This document shows, in pieces, positions 26,828 through 34,764 of a stretch of 64,000 bases of DNA (the first letter of the stretch is position 1; each line of letters begins with the position of its first letter). The DNA lies in NCBI GenBank assembly GCA_958295925.1, contig CATQHL010000001.1:1561753-1625752 (forward strand), read 5' to 3'. Both the position numbers and the translations under genes were made by a program. This stretch comes from an uncultured Acidimicrobiales bacterium. GTDB taxonomy: Bacteria; Actinomycetota; Acidimicrobiia; Acidimicrobiales; CATQHL01. The notes below the pieces were generated by a model. It was given only the letters and a program-made list of their open reading frames with translations, was not told the origin of the DNA and did no database searches.

Positions 26828-27480
26828 TGGGGCTGTCAATTACAGGGACGATCTTCGCAGGGGTGGCGCTTGCCTGCCTGATCTGGACGCTCTACTACCT
26901 TCTCAGGAAGACCGACAGGAAGATTGATCCTCTCGCTGGTGAGACCGACAAGAAGTTCGGATACCAACGAGCGCTTCAACAAGGTGGATGAGCGTTTCGA
27001 CAGGGTCAACGCCAGGATGGACACCGGTTTAGCCAAGATTCGTGAATTGCTCTTCAGGCTCTGCGTGCCGGGCCAATCGGCGGCGGCGCCTCCCGCAAGT
27101 CGGGACATTGGCATCGAGGAATCCAGTGCAGTGCCTGAGCCGAGTCGTAGGAGCTTGGGAGATGGGTCGGCCGTTTCCAGGAAGCCAGCCGGTCCCCACG
27201 CCTGCTGCAGCAGACAAGGCAAAAGCCCCCGACGCCAACCCCCGTTCAAGTGCTCGTTATCCCGCAGCCGGCAACTCCCCGCATCCGGCTGTAGAGGCTC
27301 GAAGCCTCAGCAGCCCTAGCGACCCCCCGTGCTTGGCCTGAAGTGGGTTAGGCGGGCGCGCAGGTCGGCGGGGTCGAGGTATCCCGGAAAGGCTCCCCCT
27401 CGTGCATGGCCTGATAGCTGGCAACACTCACGGTCGTCCCATTCCGGGCAGGGGCGTCCGCGCCACAATCGGTGTCGGCC
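26824..27480 (+). pseudogene. Broken type B coiled-coil gene
   Basis: It begins with an overlapping ATG and an intact membrane helix (FAGVALACLIWTLYYLL) and reads to DKKFG, where a deletion removes most of the coiled coil and shifts the frame. DERFDRVNARMDTGLAKIREL and FRLCVPGQS continue in another frame. Farther down, around 27419-27475, sequence like the 3' end of the gene at 19187 is recognisable (GGCAACACTCACGGT). Confidence 0.7.
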
Positions 27481-27713
27481 CAGCGACATGCGTCCTCCTA
27501 GCGACGGGCGTCCGCTAGAATGCGTCAGCGACCGCTTAGCAGGCTTGGCAGCGATTCTCGCGTTCGTCGCGGAAATGGTTGCAGATCGCCGCTGCATGCG
27601 ATAAGTTGGGTTAACCCGACGTAAAGATGCTAGGATGCTGGCAATCGATGTCCGGCCTGCGAGTTCCCTGCCTGAGTCCAGGGAGGGAACAAGAACTTAA
27701 GGGAGAACAACAA

Positions 27714-28304
27714 ATGCTTATAGGAATCTCAGTCACGCTGATCCTCGCGGCAACTGTCGCGGCAGCCATATTCAAGCTTGCGCGCCGACAGTTTTCGCTG
27801 ACCGGTCTGGATGAGAAGGGGCTAAGCACCCTCGAGTGGATTCTGCTCGTGGCGGCGGTGGGCGGCTTGGCCACCGCAGGCGTGATCATCGTCCGCAACG
27901 CAGTCGGCAGCGCCGGCGACGACGTCGAAGGAGGGGAAAGGCTGGAAGCCATCGCCCAGGAGGAAGTGGACGAAGCAATGCGACGCACGGAGGGGTCAAA
28001 ATCCTCACCCGTTACCACTTTGGAAGCTGTCGCAGCCCATGCTGCTGCTCCGGCAATAAATGCTACTGATATACGTAAGAGATGCGATATAAATTTCTTT
28101 TATTGGGGCGGTTCCCCAACTGACGAAATATTTCCACTGAGAAAATGGCGGGGACAATTTATCATGAAATACGTAGAGGCGACGGCTGGTACGGGAACGG
28201 CCAAAGCTATTAATCCTTGGTGTGATGCTGTTCCAACCAGTGGTGATAATGAACCGCTTGGAACTGAAAGTCCACGCGGACCAACCTATGACTTTGAATC
28301 ATAA
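27714..28304 (+). CDS. Flp/type IV pilin-like small membrane protein
   Basis: This 196-residue protein starts at ATG 27714, preceded by GGGAG at a good distance; the frame is open 29 codons upstream, but the ribosome site supports this start. A first hydrophobic segment spans about 3-22. A pilin-like segment follows at about 33-65: DEKGLSTLEWILLVAAVGGLATAG, where G-LSTLEW resembles a prepilin cleavage site with the +5 Glu, followed by a hydrophobic helix. The C-terminal 130 residues are hydrophilic with two Cys (RKRCDINFFYW, NPWCDAVP). It may be a TadE/Flp-type pseudopilin or a secreted minor pilin. No pilus assembly genes are near. AT-richer 3' part. Confidence 0.65.
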   Translation: MLIGISVTLILAATVAAAIFKLARRQFSLTGLDEKGLSTLEWILLVAAVGGLATAGVIIVRNAVGSAGDDVEGGERLEAIAQEEVDEAMRRTEGSKSSPVTTLEAVAAHAAAPAINATDIRKRCDINFFYWGGSPTDEIFPLRKWRGQFIMKYVEATAGTGTAKAINPWCDAVPTSGDNEPLGTESPRGPTYDFES

Positions 28305-28569
28305 AGGGGACGTTCAACACTGCCACCTCCAATGTTTGGTGTTAAGCTGTGTCAGCCAGCGGTACTAGTGCTGTGCTTGGAAAAGGAAGTACACGCGAAA
28401 CCGTAGGTACAACTGATTCACATTGATGACTAGGTACGCACAAATTTGATTGTGCGTACCTAGTCTCCAACTAACGAACACTTGACTTAAATAAGTCGGC
28501 GGAACTCGCACGGTCTCGTGCTCTCCATTTGAAGTTTGTGAAGCCGATGCCTCAAGCGATCGAGAGATC
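28305..28569 (+). other. Gap after the pilin-like gene
   Basis: No gene is recognised. It contains the perfect 15-bp stem-loop at 28428-28465, listed separately, and AT-richer sequence around it. Confidence 0.5.
28428..28465 (+). terminator. Perfect 15-bp stem-loop
   Basis: Arms GACTAGGTACGCACA (28428-28442) and its exact complement (28451-28465) enclose an 8-base loop. There is no run of T after either side, so it may be an intrinsic terminator of mycobacterial type, an RNA stability element or a protein-binding site. It stands 124 bp behind the pilin-like gene. Confidence 0.45.
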
Positions 28570-29105
28570 CCTTAAGGCGTCGGTCGGCTCTTCCTCCAGT
28601 TCTGCTGGCTCTTCCCCTGGTGTTGAGGTCTTCTTTTCGGATAGCCGAGGAAGCAGGTAGGTGAGAATCGCCTTACCCGCCCACACATCTCACTAAATTC
28701 GCCTAGCCGATCGTTCACAGAATTCATCTGCCCCTGCCTGCCGCCCATCCATCCGTGCACTCCACCGACCTGTCCCTGCATTCCACCTATCCGGCCGTGT
28801 ATTCCGCCTATCTACCCTTGTATGTCGTCGAGCCGTATGTCGTCGAGCCGTCCGTGTACTCCACCCATCTGCCCTTGCATTGCCCATCCGTCCGCTGACT
28901 CCTCCTACCCGGCTGCGAATTCCACCTACATACCCCGCCTGCGTCGAGCCACCTGTCGACGCGCTGTCCGTTTATTCCACCGATCTGCCTTCTGCGTTAT
29001 CTGAAGCTTGCGTTCCGGCAGCCTGTGTCGACGCGCCGTCCGTTGATTCCATCGATCTGCCTCGTTATGGCGTCAAGCCTTCCGTCGGCTTGCCGATTGC
29101 GCTGG
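28570..29105 (-). pseudogene. Decayed copy of the long coiled-coil gene
   Basis: On the minus strand SVNDRLGEFSEM-G and MQGQ / GGRQGQM are readable and match the C-terminal part of the protein encoded at 30456-31658 (MSSVNDRLDEFGEMRGQ). Upstream, degenerate repeats of the form GTCGA-CCGTCCGT-TATTCC continue to about 29100. Stops and frameshifts break it throughout. It is a remnant of a second copy lying on the other side of the methyltransferase. Confidence 0.65.
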
Positions 29106-29178
29106 TCTAAATGCGCAAAGCCGGTAAATCCGATGCTGAGATGCGTCAAGCCTTCCGTTGGCTTGCCGATTGTGCTGG
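29070..29178 (+). repeat. 36-bp direct repeat, 73-bp offset
   Basis: GCGTCAAGCCTTCCGT and following bases occur at 29070-29105 and 29143-29178 with two mismatches, separated by 37 bp, in apparently non-coding DNA. Confidence 0.85.
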
Positions 29179-29362
29179 CGATGGAGGGTGTCACCCCTAT
29201 TGCTATCGGGAGGTTGTCCCCCGATCGCCGAAGATAATAGCTACGGATGCTGGCTTCAACGAAATTCGCCCCGGGGTTGTTCGACTCGTAGGCGAACCGG
29301 CAGGAGTCGTCAATGTCTGAAACCTGCCCTGACTTCGTTGCCCGACCGAGCAAGGCCAACCA

Positions 29363-30436
29363 CTAACTAGTGTTGGCGAGGATTGCCGTGTGGCACTCTT
29401 TGGCGATGGCTTCGGCGAACTTGCACGGGAAAGCGTTGCCGATTATTGAGCAGGCGCGCTCGATGGATGGGGTTTCGATCACATAGTCGGGTGGGAACGT
29501 CTGGAGCAAGGCTGCTTCCCTGACGGAAATTGTTCGCTCCTCCACCGGATGCCCGAAGCGTCCTTTGCTCAGGGTCGTGCAGCCTGTCGTAATCGTGGGG
29601 GCAACTTCATCCCACTCCATTCGTCCGTACACGTTTCTGAAGCCGTTGAAGTTGTTCTTGTGACAATCCGGCCGGAAGTCTTCGGGGATTTCTGCCCAAG
29701 ACTTGCCGGGTTTGGCGTATTTGAGTCTCAGCCTCGTGGATTCCGACATTGAGCGAACGATGTGCCAGTTGTGGACACCTGGCAGCGATTGCGCCTTGGC
29801 CTCGGCCAGCGTGACAGGGGCGGGAAGGCCGGAAATGGTTTCTCGGACAGTGCGCCAGGGAGGGAGATTGTTGTCGCCGTTCTTGGAGTGGCTAGGAGTG
29901 GGCATTGGAATTTCAAATCCGTTTCCAGCCAACACAACGAGGCGCTTACGATTTTGCGGAACACCGTAATCGGCTGCTTGCAGCACATCGACATTCGGGA
30001 TGTAGCCGCTGCTGCCGATTCTCTTAAGAAACTGATTTAGCATCGGCTTGCCACGATTGGCCAAGCCAGGGACATTCTCCATCATCACTGCCCTGGGCCT
30101 GATCTCTTGAACGAGGCGCGCCATTTCCAAGACAAGATCATTGCGAGGATCTGTTCGTTTGTACTTCGAAGTCAAGCTGGTGAAACCTTGACAGGGCGGA
30201 CAGCCCGCAAGTAGATCGAAATTATTGCTAGAGACGGTTCTTTTTAAACTGTCCCTCGAAAAGCTTCGAATGTCTTCGCGGAACGGAATTACATCTAGAT
30301 GGTTTGCCAAATAGGTCTCCATTGCTGCTTCGTCAATTTCAAGAGCAGCAACTACTGAAAACCCAGCAAACTTGAGGCCGACTGTAAGTGCTCCACCACC
30401 AGAAAACAGGTCGACAGCAGATAATTGAGTGGTCAG
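29363..30436 (-). CDS. DNA (cytosine-5) methyltransferase, start uncertain
   Basis: All main C5-methylase motifs are present: motif I DLFSGGG, motif IV with the catalytic Cys (GCPPCQGFT), motif VI MENVPGL, motif VIII VPQNRKR, motif IX SVREAALLQTFP and motif X IGNAFPCKFAEAIA. The target-recognition region is short (APTITTGCTTLSKGRF). The first ATG in frame (30322) lies after motif I, so translation must begin upstream. The frame is open to about 30550 without ATG, GTG or TTG. CTG at 30436 is the most plausible start, so the 5' end may have been replaced by the coiled-coil gene whose stop is 20 bp before it. No restriction enzyme gene is near; it is probably an orphan methylase. Confidence 0.8.
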   Translation of the reverse strand: MTTQLSAVDLFSGGGALTVGLKFAGFSVVAALEIDEAAMETYLANHLDVIPFREDIRSFSRDSLKRTVSSNNFDLLAGCPPCQGFTSLTSKYKRTDPRNDLVLEMARLVQEIRPRAVMMENVPGLANRGKPMLNQFLKRIGSSGYIPNVDVLQAADYGVPQNRKRLVVLAGNGFEIPMPTPSHSKNGDNNLPPWRTVRETISGLPAPVTLAEAKAQSLPGVHNWHIVRSMSESTRLRLKYAKPGKSWAEIPEDFRPDCHKNNFNGFRNVYGRMEWDEVAPTITTGCTTLSKGRFGHPVEERTISVREAALLQTFPPDYVIETPSIERACSIIGNAFPCKFAEAIAKECHTAILANTS

Positions 30437-30455
30437 TTCAGTTCTTGTTTGCTGT

Positions 30456-31658
30456 CTAGGCGCTGCTTGAACCTGTTGCGGCAGTGGCTTTCCATTCGGC
30501 TCTCGTCCGCTCCTCCTCAGTGGAGTTTTGCGGTCCGTTAGATTCAGGAGTCATTAAGTCGCCTGAGGCTATTGCATCGGGTGCGGGGAGAGAGGGCTGC
30601 TTTTCGGCAAGTTGAGGAAGCAGGTAGGTGAAGATCGCCTTTACCTGCCCACGCATCTCACCGAATTCGTCGAGCCGATCGTTCACGGAACTCATCTGCC
30701 CTTGCATGTCGTCGAGGCGTCCGTGTATTCCGCCGAGCCGTCCGTTTATTCCGGTGATCTGGCCTTGCATGGCGTCGAACCGCCCGTTTATTCCGGTGAA
30801 CTGCCCTTGCATGGCGTCGAACCGCCCGTTTATCCCGCCTAACTGGCCGTTTATCCCGGTGATCTGGCCTTGCATGTCGCCCATCTGCCCCTGCATGTCG
30901 CCCATCCGGTCGTGGATATTGTAGATCCGGTCGTGAATCTTGTCTTGCCGTTCCTCGAATTGTCCTAGGCGTTGGTTGGTTTCGTTTCGGTAGCCTGTGA
31001 TTTCCTTGCGGATGCCTTCGAACCCGGCGTTGGCTTTGTCGAGGTGCTTGTCTTGTCGTTCCCCGAATTGTTCTAGGCGTTGGTTGGTTTCGTTTCGGTG
31101 GCCTGTGATTTCTTTGCGGATGCCTTCGAACCCGGCGTCGGTTTGCTTGCGGATTTCGGCTCGTCCAGCCTCGGCTTGGTCGTGGAACTTGTCTTGTCGT
31201 TCCTCGAATCTTTCTAGGCGTTGGTTGGTTTCGTTTCGGTGGCCTGTGATTTCTTTGCGGATGCCTTCGAACCCGGCGTCGGTTTGCTTGCGGATTTCGG
31301 CTCGTCCAGCCTCGGCTTGGTCGTGGAACTTGTCTTGTCGTTCCTCGAATCTTTCTAGGCGTTGGTTGGTTTCGTTTCGGAAGCCTGCGATTTCCTTGCG
31401 GACGCCTTCCCATCCGGCGTCGGCTTGCTTGCGGATTTCGGCACGTTCGGTGTCGGCTTTGTCGAGCCGATTGTCGATGTCTGCGCGTTCCACTTCGGCT
31501 TTGTCGAGCCGTCCGCAGATGTCTGCGCGCTCAGCCTCGGCCTTGTCGAGCCGATTGTTGATTTGCTTGAATTTTGAAAAGGTAAGCATGAGAATTCTGA
31601 GAACCCCGAGGACCGCCTCAGATGCTAGCCGCCAAAAGGAGTCGGATGAATTTGCCAC
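30456..31658 (-). CDS. Long membrane-anchored coiled-coil protein
   Basis: In this 400-residue protein a hydrophobic N-terminal segment (about 8-27, WRLASEAVLGVLRILML) leads into repeats of the type LDKAEAERADI. Three to four copies of a 47-residue unit follow (RAEIRKQTDAGFEGIRKEI ... NQRLERFEERQDK). A Gly/Gln/Asn-rich repeat of the type MQGQITGINGRFDA then runs from about 245 to 335. The C-terminal part has SSVNDRLDEFGEMRG and a short PxxP tail. It resembles phage-fibre-like or scaffold coiled coils and shares overall design with the type A/B proteins. It lies directly upstream of the methyltransferase. No enzyme motif. Confidence 0.78.
   Translation of the reverse strand: MANSSDSFWRLASEAVLGVLRILMLTFSKFKQINNRLDKAEAERADICGRLDKAEVERADIDNRLDKADTERAEIRKQADAGWEGVRKEIAGFRNETNQRLERFEERQDKFHDQAEAGRAEIRKQTDAGFEGIRKEITGHRNETNQRLERFEERQDKFHDQAEAGRAEIRKQTDAGFEGIRKEITGHRNETNQRLEQFGERQDKHLDKANAGFEGIRKEITGYRNETNQRLGQFEERQDKIHDRIYNIHDRMGDMQGQMGDMQGQITGINGQLGGINGRFDAMQGQFTGINGRFDAMQGQITGINGRLGGIHGRLDDMQGQMSSVNDRLDEFGEMRGQVKAIFTYLLPQLAEKQPSLPAPDAIASGDLMTPESNGPQNSTEEERTRAEWKATAATGSSSA
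31119..31400 (-). repeat. 141-bp in-frame tandem repeat in coiled-coil gene
   Basis: Two nearly identical adjacent units (31119-31259 and 31260-31400) encode 47 residues each. Flanking, more diverged units show older rounds of the same expansion. Confidence 0.9.
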
Positions 31659-32317
31659 GAGGTTCTTTTCCCCTTTCTTGGTTGCACCGTGCTGGCACTA
31701 TATTAGTGGACAACACTGAAATTGACTGTAACAGCAGCATAGCGTAGAATATCAGTTTACAACACTTTTTTGCCCTTTGCTGGCAAATGCCCAATCTTGC
31801 TCAGAATTGCCTTCTGCTTTTCAAGCGAATCGAATCCCCTGATCTCCCTGCTTGGCACTGGAGCGAGGGCAAATGGCTGACAGCAGATTGCTGTCGCATC
31901 CACCCGCTCGTCCATTTCGGAGTCTGGAGCAGGGGTATCGGCAAATGGCTGACAGCAGATTTCTGTCGCATCCACCGTCACGCCCAGCCTGAGCGTCGGG
32001 CGTGGGCGTCAGGTGCCAGCGGGCTGCAGGTACTTGCCTCATCCGGCGCAGCGCCTGACCTTTCCGGTATTGGCGAGACGCGCCCGGCGCTGTTTCCCGA
32101 TTGCTGCTCGTTGCAGCGATGATTGCCTATGCGTTCAAGCTGCGAGTTTGGGATATATTGTGATATACTTCGCTGACAGCCAAATTCTTGAAAGCATGTT
32201 ACTATTCGTAATTTCAGTAAATATAGTTATAGTCTATTGTTTCACGCTTGGATGCGCTCGAAGAATCCAGGCGCAGGGAGCAGGCAGTATTGGTAAACTC
32301 AAAGGAAGGAATCAGTC
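31659..32317 (+). other. 659-bp intergenic region with direct repeats
   Basis: No convincing gene. The weak frame 31757-31981 on the minus strand is mostly made by the direct repeat VDATxICCQPFA and has no relatives I know. Copies of GGCAAATGGCTGACAGCAG and the bases after it lie at 31868-31904 and 31940-31976 (72-bp offset, one mismatch); each contains GACAGC ... GCTGTC or a variant, a small inverted pair. Around 32155-32230 the DNA is AT-rich and probably holds the promoter of the gene at 32318. Confidence 0.55.
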
Positions 32318-32806
32318 GTGAACATTGCATTCATCGCCATTTTGGGGACTTTCTCCACCGCTTTGCTGATACTCGTGCATCAAAACTTTTCCGATATCCG
32401 AGCTCAGTTCAGAGCTTTGGACGCCAAGCTCGACGCCAAGTTCGATGCGGCGCGCGCGGAGGCCAAGGCCGACTTAGAGGAACACCGCAAGGAAAACAGG
32501 GAAGACTTCGCAGAGCTGAGAAGATGCTTCTTGACGCTAAATACTGACGTTGTGGAGCTGAAGGGCGACGTTTCGGAGCTGAAGGGCGACGTTTCGCGAT
32601 TGAAGGATGATGTTTCGGAGCTGAAGGGCGACGTTTCGCGATTGAAGGATGACTCTGCCGAGTCGAAACTGAGGTTCAGCACCCTTTTTGAACATTTCGC
32701 AATTGAGCTTCCCCCCAAGTCACGAGACCTCCCCACGGCTGCTGACATCGCCGAACTGAGCGCAGGGCATTCGACTGCTGGCGAGCAGGTGCTTCGCAAC
32801 GCTTGA
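32318..32806 (+). CDS. Small membrane-anchored heptad-repeat protein
   Basis: This 162-residue protein starts at GTG with AAGGAAGG about 10 bases upstream. A membrane helix at about 3-20 (AFIAILGTFSTALLILV) is followed by a coiled coil (IRAQFRALDAKLDAKFDAARAE) and then exact heptads: DVSELKG, DVSRLKD, DVSELKG, DVSRLKD, from about 82-112. The tail is short and hydrophilic. It is similar in plan to the larger coiled-coil proteins of this region but unrelated in repeat sequence. It converges with the sugar dehydrogenase gene, the two stops being 1 bp apart. Function unknown. Confidence 0.72.
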   Translation: MNIAFIAILGTFSTALLILVHQNFSDIRAQFRALDAKLDAKFDAARAEAKADLEEHRKENREDFAELRRCFLTLNTDVVELKGDVSELKGDVSRLKDDVSELKGDVSRLKDDSAESKLRFSTLFEHFAIELPPKSRDLPTAADIAELSAGHSTAGEQVLRNA

Positions 32807-32807
32807 C

Positions 32808-34424
32808 TCAGCGCGCCTCCAGCCTCCAAAGCGCCGTTGAGGTCATCACGTAGATCTCGCCATCGGGCCCCTGGCCGAATGAGGTGACCGGGTCGGGGGC
32901 GGTCAGCCCCAGCGAGGCGGTGCCGCTCTCGATAGTGAAACCTCGGATCACACTGTCGCAGTAGTCGCTGAACAGGTAGACGCCTGCCAACCCCGGGATG
33001 CGTCCGCCCCTGTAGACGTAGCCGCCGGTGACAGAGCAGCGGCCGTCCACCCCGTGGAGGTATTCGTGGGTGGGGCGGACGTGTCCGTCAGGTTCGACCT
33101 GCGACCAGTACGGCTTGCTGCCTTCGAAGTCGCTCCACCCCAGGTTGGCATCCCGCCCGGCGGTTGTGTAGCCGCTGCCGTCGTCCGCGCCCGCGCCGCC
33201 GCTCTTCGCCGGTAGGCGAGTGATCTCCTCCACCTCGTCCTGACCCACGTCGGCCACCCAGAGGTCGCCGGTTGCGCTGTCGAAGGAGATGCGCCAGGGG
33301 TTGCGCACGCCCCAGAGCCAGACTTCGGGCGCCCCATCCACGCCGTCGGCATAGGGGTTGTCGGCTGGAACCGCGTAGGGCTGTCCGTCCGCCGCAGCGC
33401 GCGGGTCGACGCGAATCACGGAGCCCAGCCAGGTGCTGCGGTCTTGCCCCGCCCGCAAGGGATCGCCGCCCCCGCCCCCGTCGCCAAACGCCATGTAGAG
33501 GTAGCCGTCGTGTCCGAAGGCGATGTCGCCGCCGTTGTGGTTGCCGAAAGGTTGCTGTAGCGACAGCACCAGCCGCCGACCGCCCTGCTCGATTCTTCCG
33601 CTGCCGTCCACCGGCCACTCTGCCAACTCGCTCAACTCACCGGGCGCAGTGGAGGACGTGTAGAGCCAGCGCCCGTCGGGCGAGAAGGCGATTCCCAGCA
33701 GCCCCAGTTCGTTGTGGGCGACCACCCTTTCGCTCAAGTCCAGCACGACTTCATGGAGCAGGCTGCGCGGATCGGCGGCGTCCACGCTGCTGCCGGGTTC
33801 GGCGCCGGCGGCGTCCACGCTGCTGCCGGATTCGGCGCTGCTTGCGCCGCTGGCGGGCTCGCCGCCTGCCTCCACGCTTATCCGCACGACCAGTCCTTCA
33901 CGCAGTGCTACGTACAGCGCATCCCCGCCCGGCCGCACCGCCATCGCCAGCGGCTGCTCCAGCTCGGCGACGCGGACGATTCTCAGCGGGATCGGTTCGG
34001 GAAATCGCGGCCCGGCCGGGATCGGCGGATCGGCGCTGGTTGGATCGGCGGCAGCGTCGGCCGGGGTTGGCGGTTCGGCGCTGTCGGCGTCGGCGGAGGA
34101 GTCGGCCGGGGTTGGCGGTTCGGCGCTGTCGGCGTCGGCGGCAGAGTCAGTCTCTGCGGCATCGGCGCTCGTCTCGGCATCTGCGGCATCGGCGCTCGGG
34201 CCGACGCCTTCCTGAGCCTGCGCTGTTGGTTCCTGCCGGTCGATGGTGGTCTCGGCATCTGCGGCGTTTGAGATGACGCTCTCTTGAGCCTGCGCTGTTG
34301 GTTCCTGCCGGTCGATGGTGGTCTCGGCGTCTGCGGCGTTTGAGATGACATTCTCTTGAGCCTCGCCTCTGCAGCCGGCCACGGACAGGGCAATCAGCAC
34401 GATGGCCAGGGCGGATTTCAGCAC
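32808..34424 (-). CDS. PQQ-type glucose/sorbosone dehydrogenase lipoprotein
   Basis: The GTG-started signal peptide ends in the lipobox LSVAGC, so the protein is anchored outside the membrane. Residues about 20-145 are an Ala/Asp/Glu/Pro linker with 72-bp and 45-bp in-frame tandem repeats. The remaining about 390 residues form the six-bladed soluble-glucose-dehydrogenase/HHIP-like propeller. Visible motifs are LGLLGIAFSPDG, NHNGGDIAFG-DGYLYMAFGDGGGGGDP, LGSVIRVDP, GVRNPWRISFD, DLWVADVGQDEVEEI and GGYVYRG. Such enzymes oxidise aldose sugars with PQQ and pass electrons outward; many actinobacterial members have unknown substrates. No PQQ synthesis genes are seen here. Confidence 0.88.
   Translation of the reverse strand: MLKSALAIVLIALSVAGCRGEAQENVISNAADAETTIDRQEPTAQAQESVISNAADAETTIDRQEPTAQAQEGVGPSADAADAETSADAAETDSAADADSAEPPTPADSSADADSAEPPTPADAAADPTSADPPIPAGPRFPEPIPLRIVRVAELEQPLAMAVRPGGDALYVALREGLVVRISVEAGGEPASGASSAESGSSVDAAGAEPGSSVDAADPRSLLHEVVLDLSERVVAHNELGLLGIAFSPDGRWLYTSSTAPGELSELAEWPVDGSGRIEQGGRRLVLSLQQPFGNHNGGDIAFGHDGYLYMAFGDGGGGGDPLRAGQDRSTWLGSVIRVDPRAAADGQPYAVPADNPYADGVDGAPEVWLWGVRNPWRISFDSATGDLWVADVGQDEVEEITRLPAKSGGAGADDGSGYTTAGRDANLGWSDFEGSKPYWSQVEPDGHVRPTHEYLHGVDGRCSVTGGYVYRGGRIPGLAGVYLFSDYCDSVIRGFTIESGTASLGLTAPDPVTSFGQGPDGEIYVMTSTALWRLEAR
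34213..34356 (-). repeat. 72-bp in-frame tandem duplication in sugar dehydrogenase
   Basis: Adjacent 72-bp units start at 34213 and 34285 (TGAGCCTGCGCTGTTGG) and differ at about three bases. They encode ETTIDRQEPTAQAQE-type segments in the linker after the lipobox. Confidence 0.9.
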
Positions 34425-34764
34425 GATGGCCAGAGTCGGTGCGGGCGTATTCGCTGAGGTGGCCGCTCTGGGCGCGAGGGATGCGCCGATGAGTCTCGAG
34501 TCGGCGTAACGGCGTGTCCCATCAAAATCGAAGCAGGCCTTCCAGCAGATGCGGCTGTTGACAAATGTCCAGATGCGACCGTTGGAAATGCCGACAAATC
34601 ATTGCTAGTCATTGCTCGAAGCCACCAAGCAGGCATGCACGCACAGTCCGGCAAACCGCCGCACTGTTGGCAATAGTTGGCTAATCATCGCTCAAAGCCT
34701 AAAACACCGCAGAGGCTGCTGACGATGGCCTTGCCGACTGCGCCCGCCGCCCTACTCTTGAAGC
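34425..34764 (+). other. Divergent promoter region of sugar dehydrogenase and mutA
   Basis: No gene and no riboswitch-like conserved box is seen. Several short imperfect direct repeats occur (GACAAAT at 34560 and 34594; CATTGCTC / CATCGCTC followed by AAGCC near 34612 and 34686). Confidence 0.5.

Noticed and set aside
31757..31981. 74-codon minus-strand frame with a duplicated ICCQPFA segment
   Set aside because: The apparent protein repeat is a by-product of the 37-nt DNA repeats; no ribosome site and no known relatives.
34425..34764. Possible cobalamin riboswitch before the mutase operon
   Set aside because: No B12-box-like sequence or conserved core is recognisable; only short direct repeats are present.
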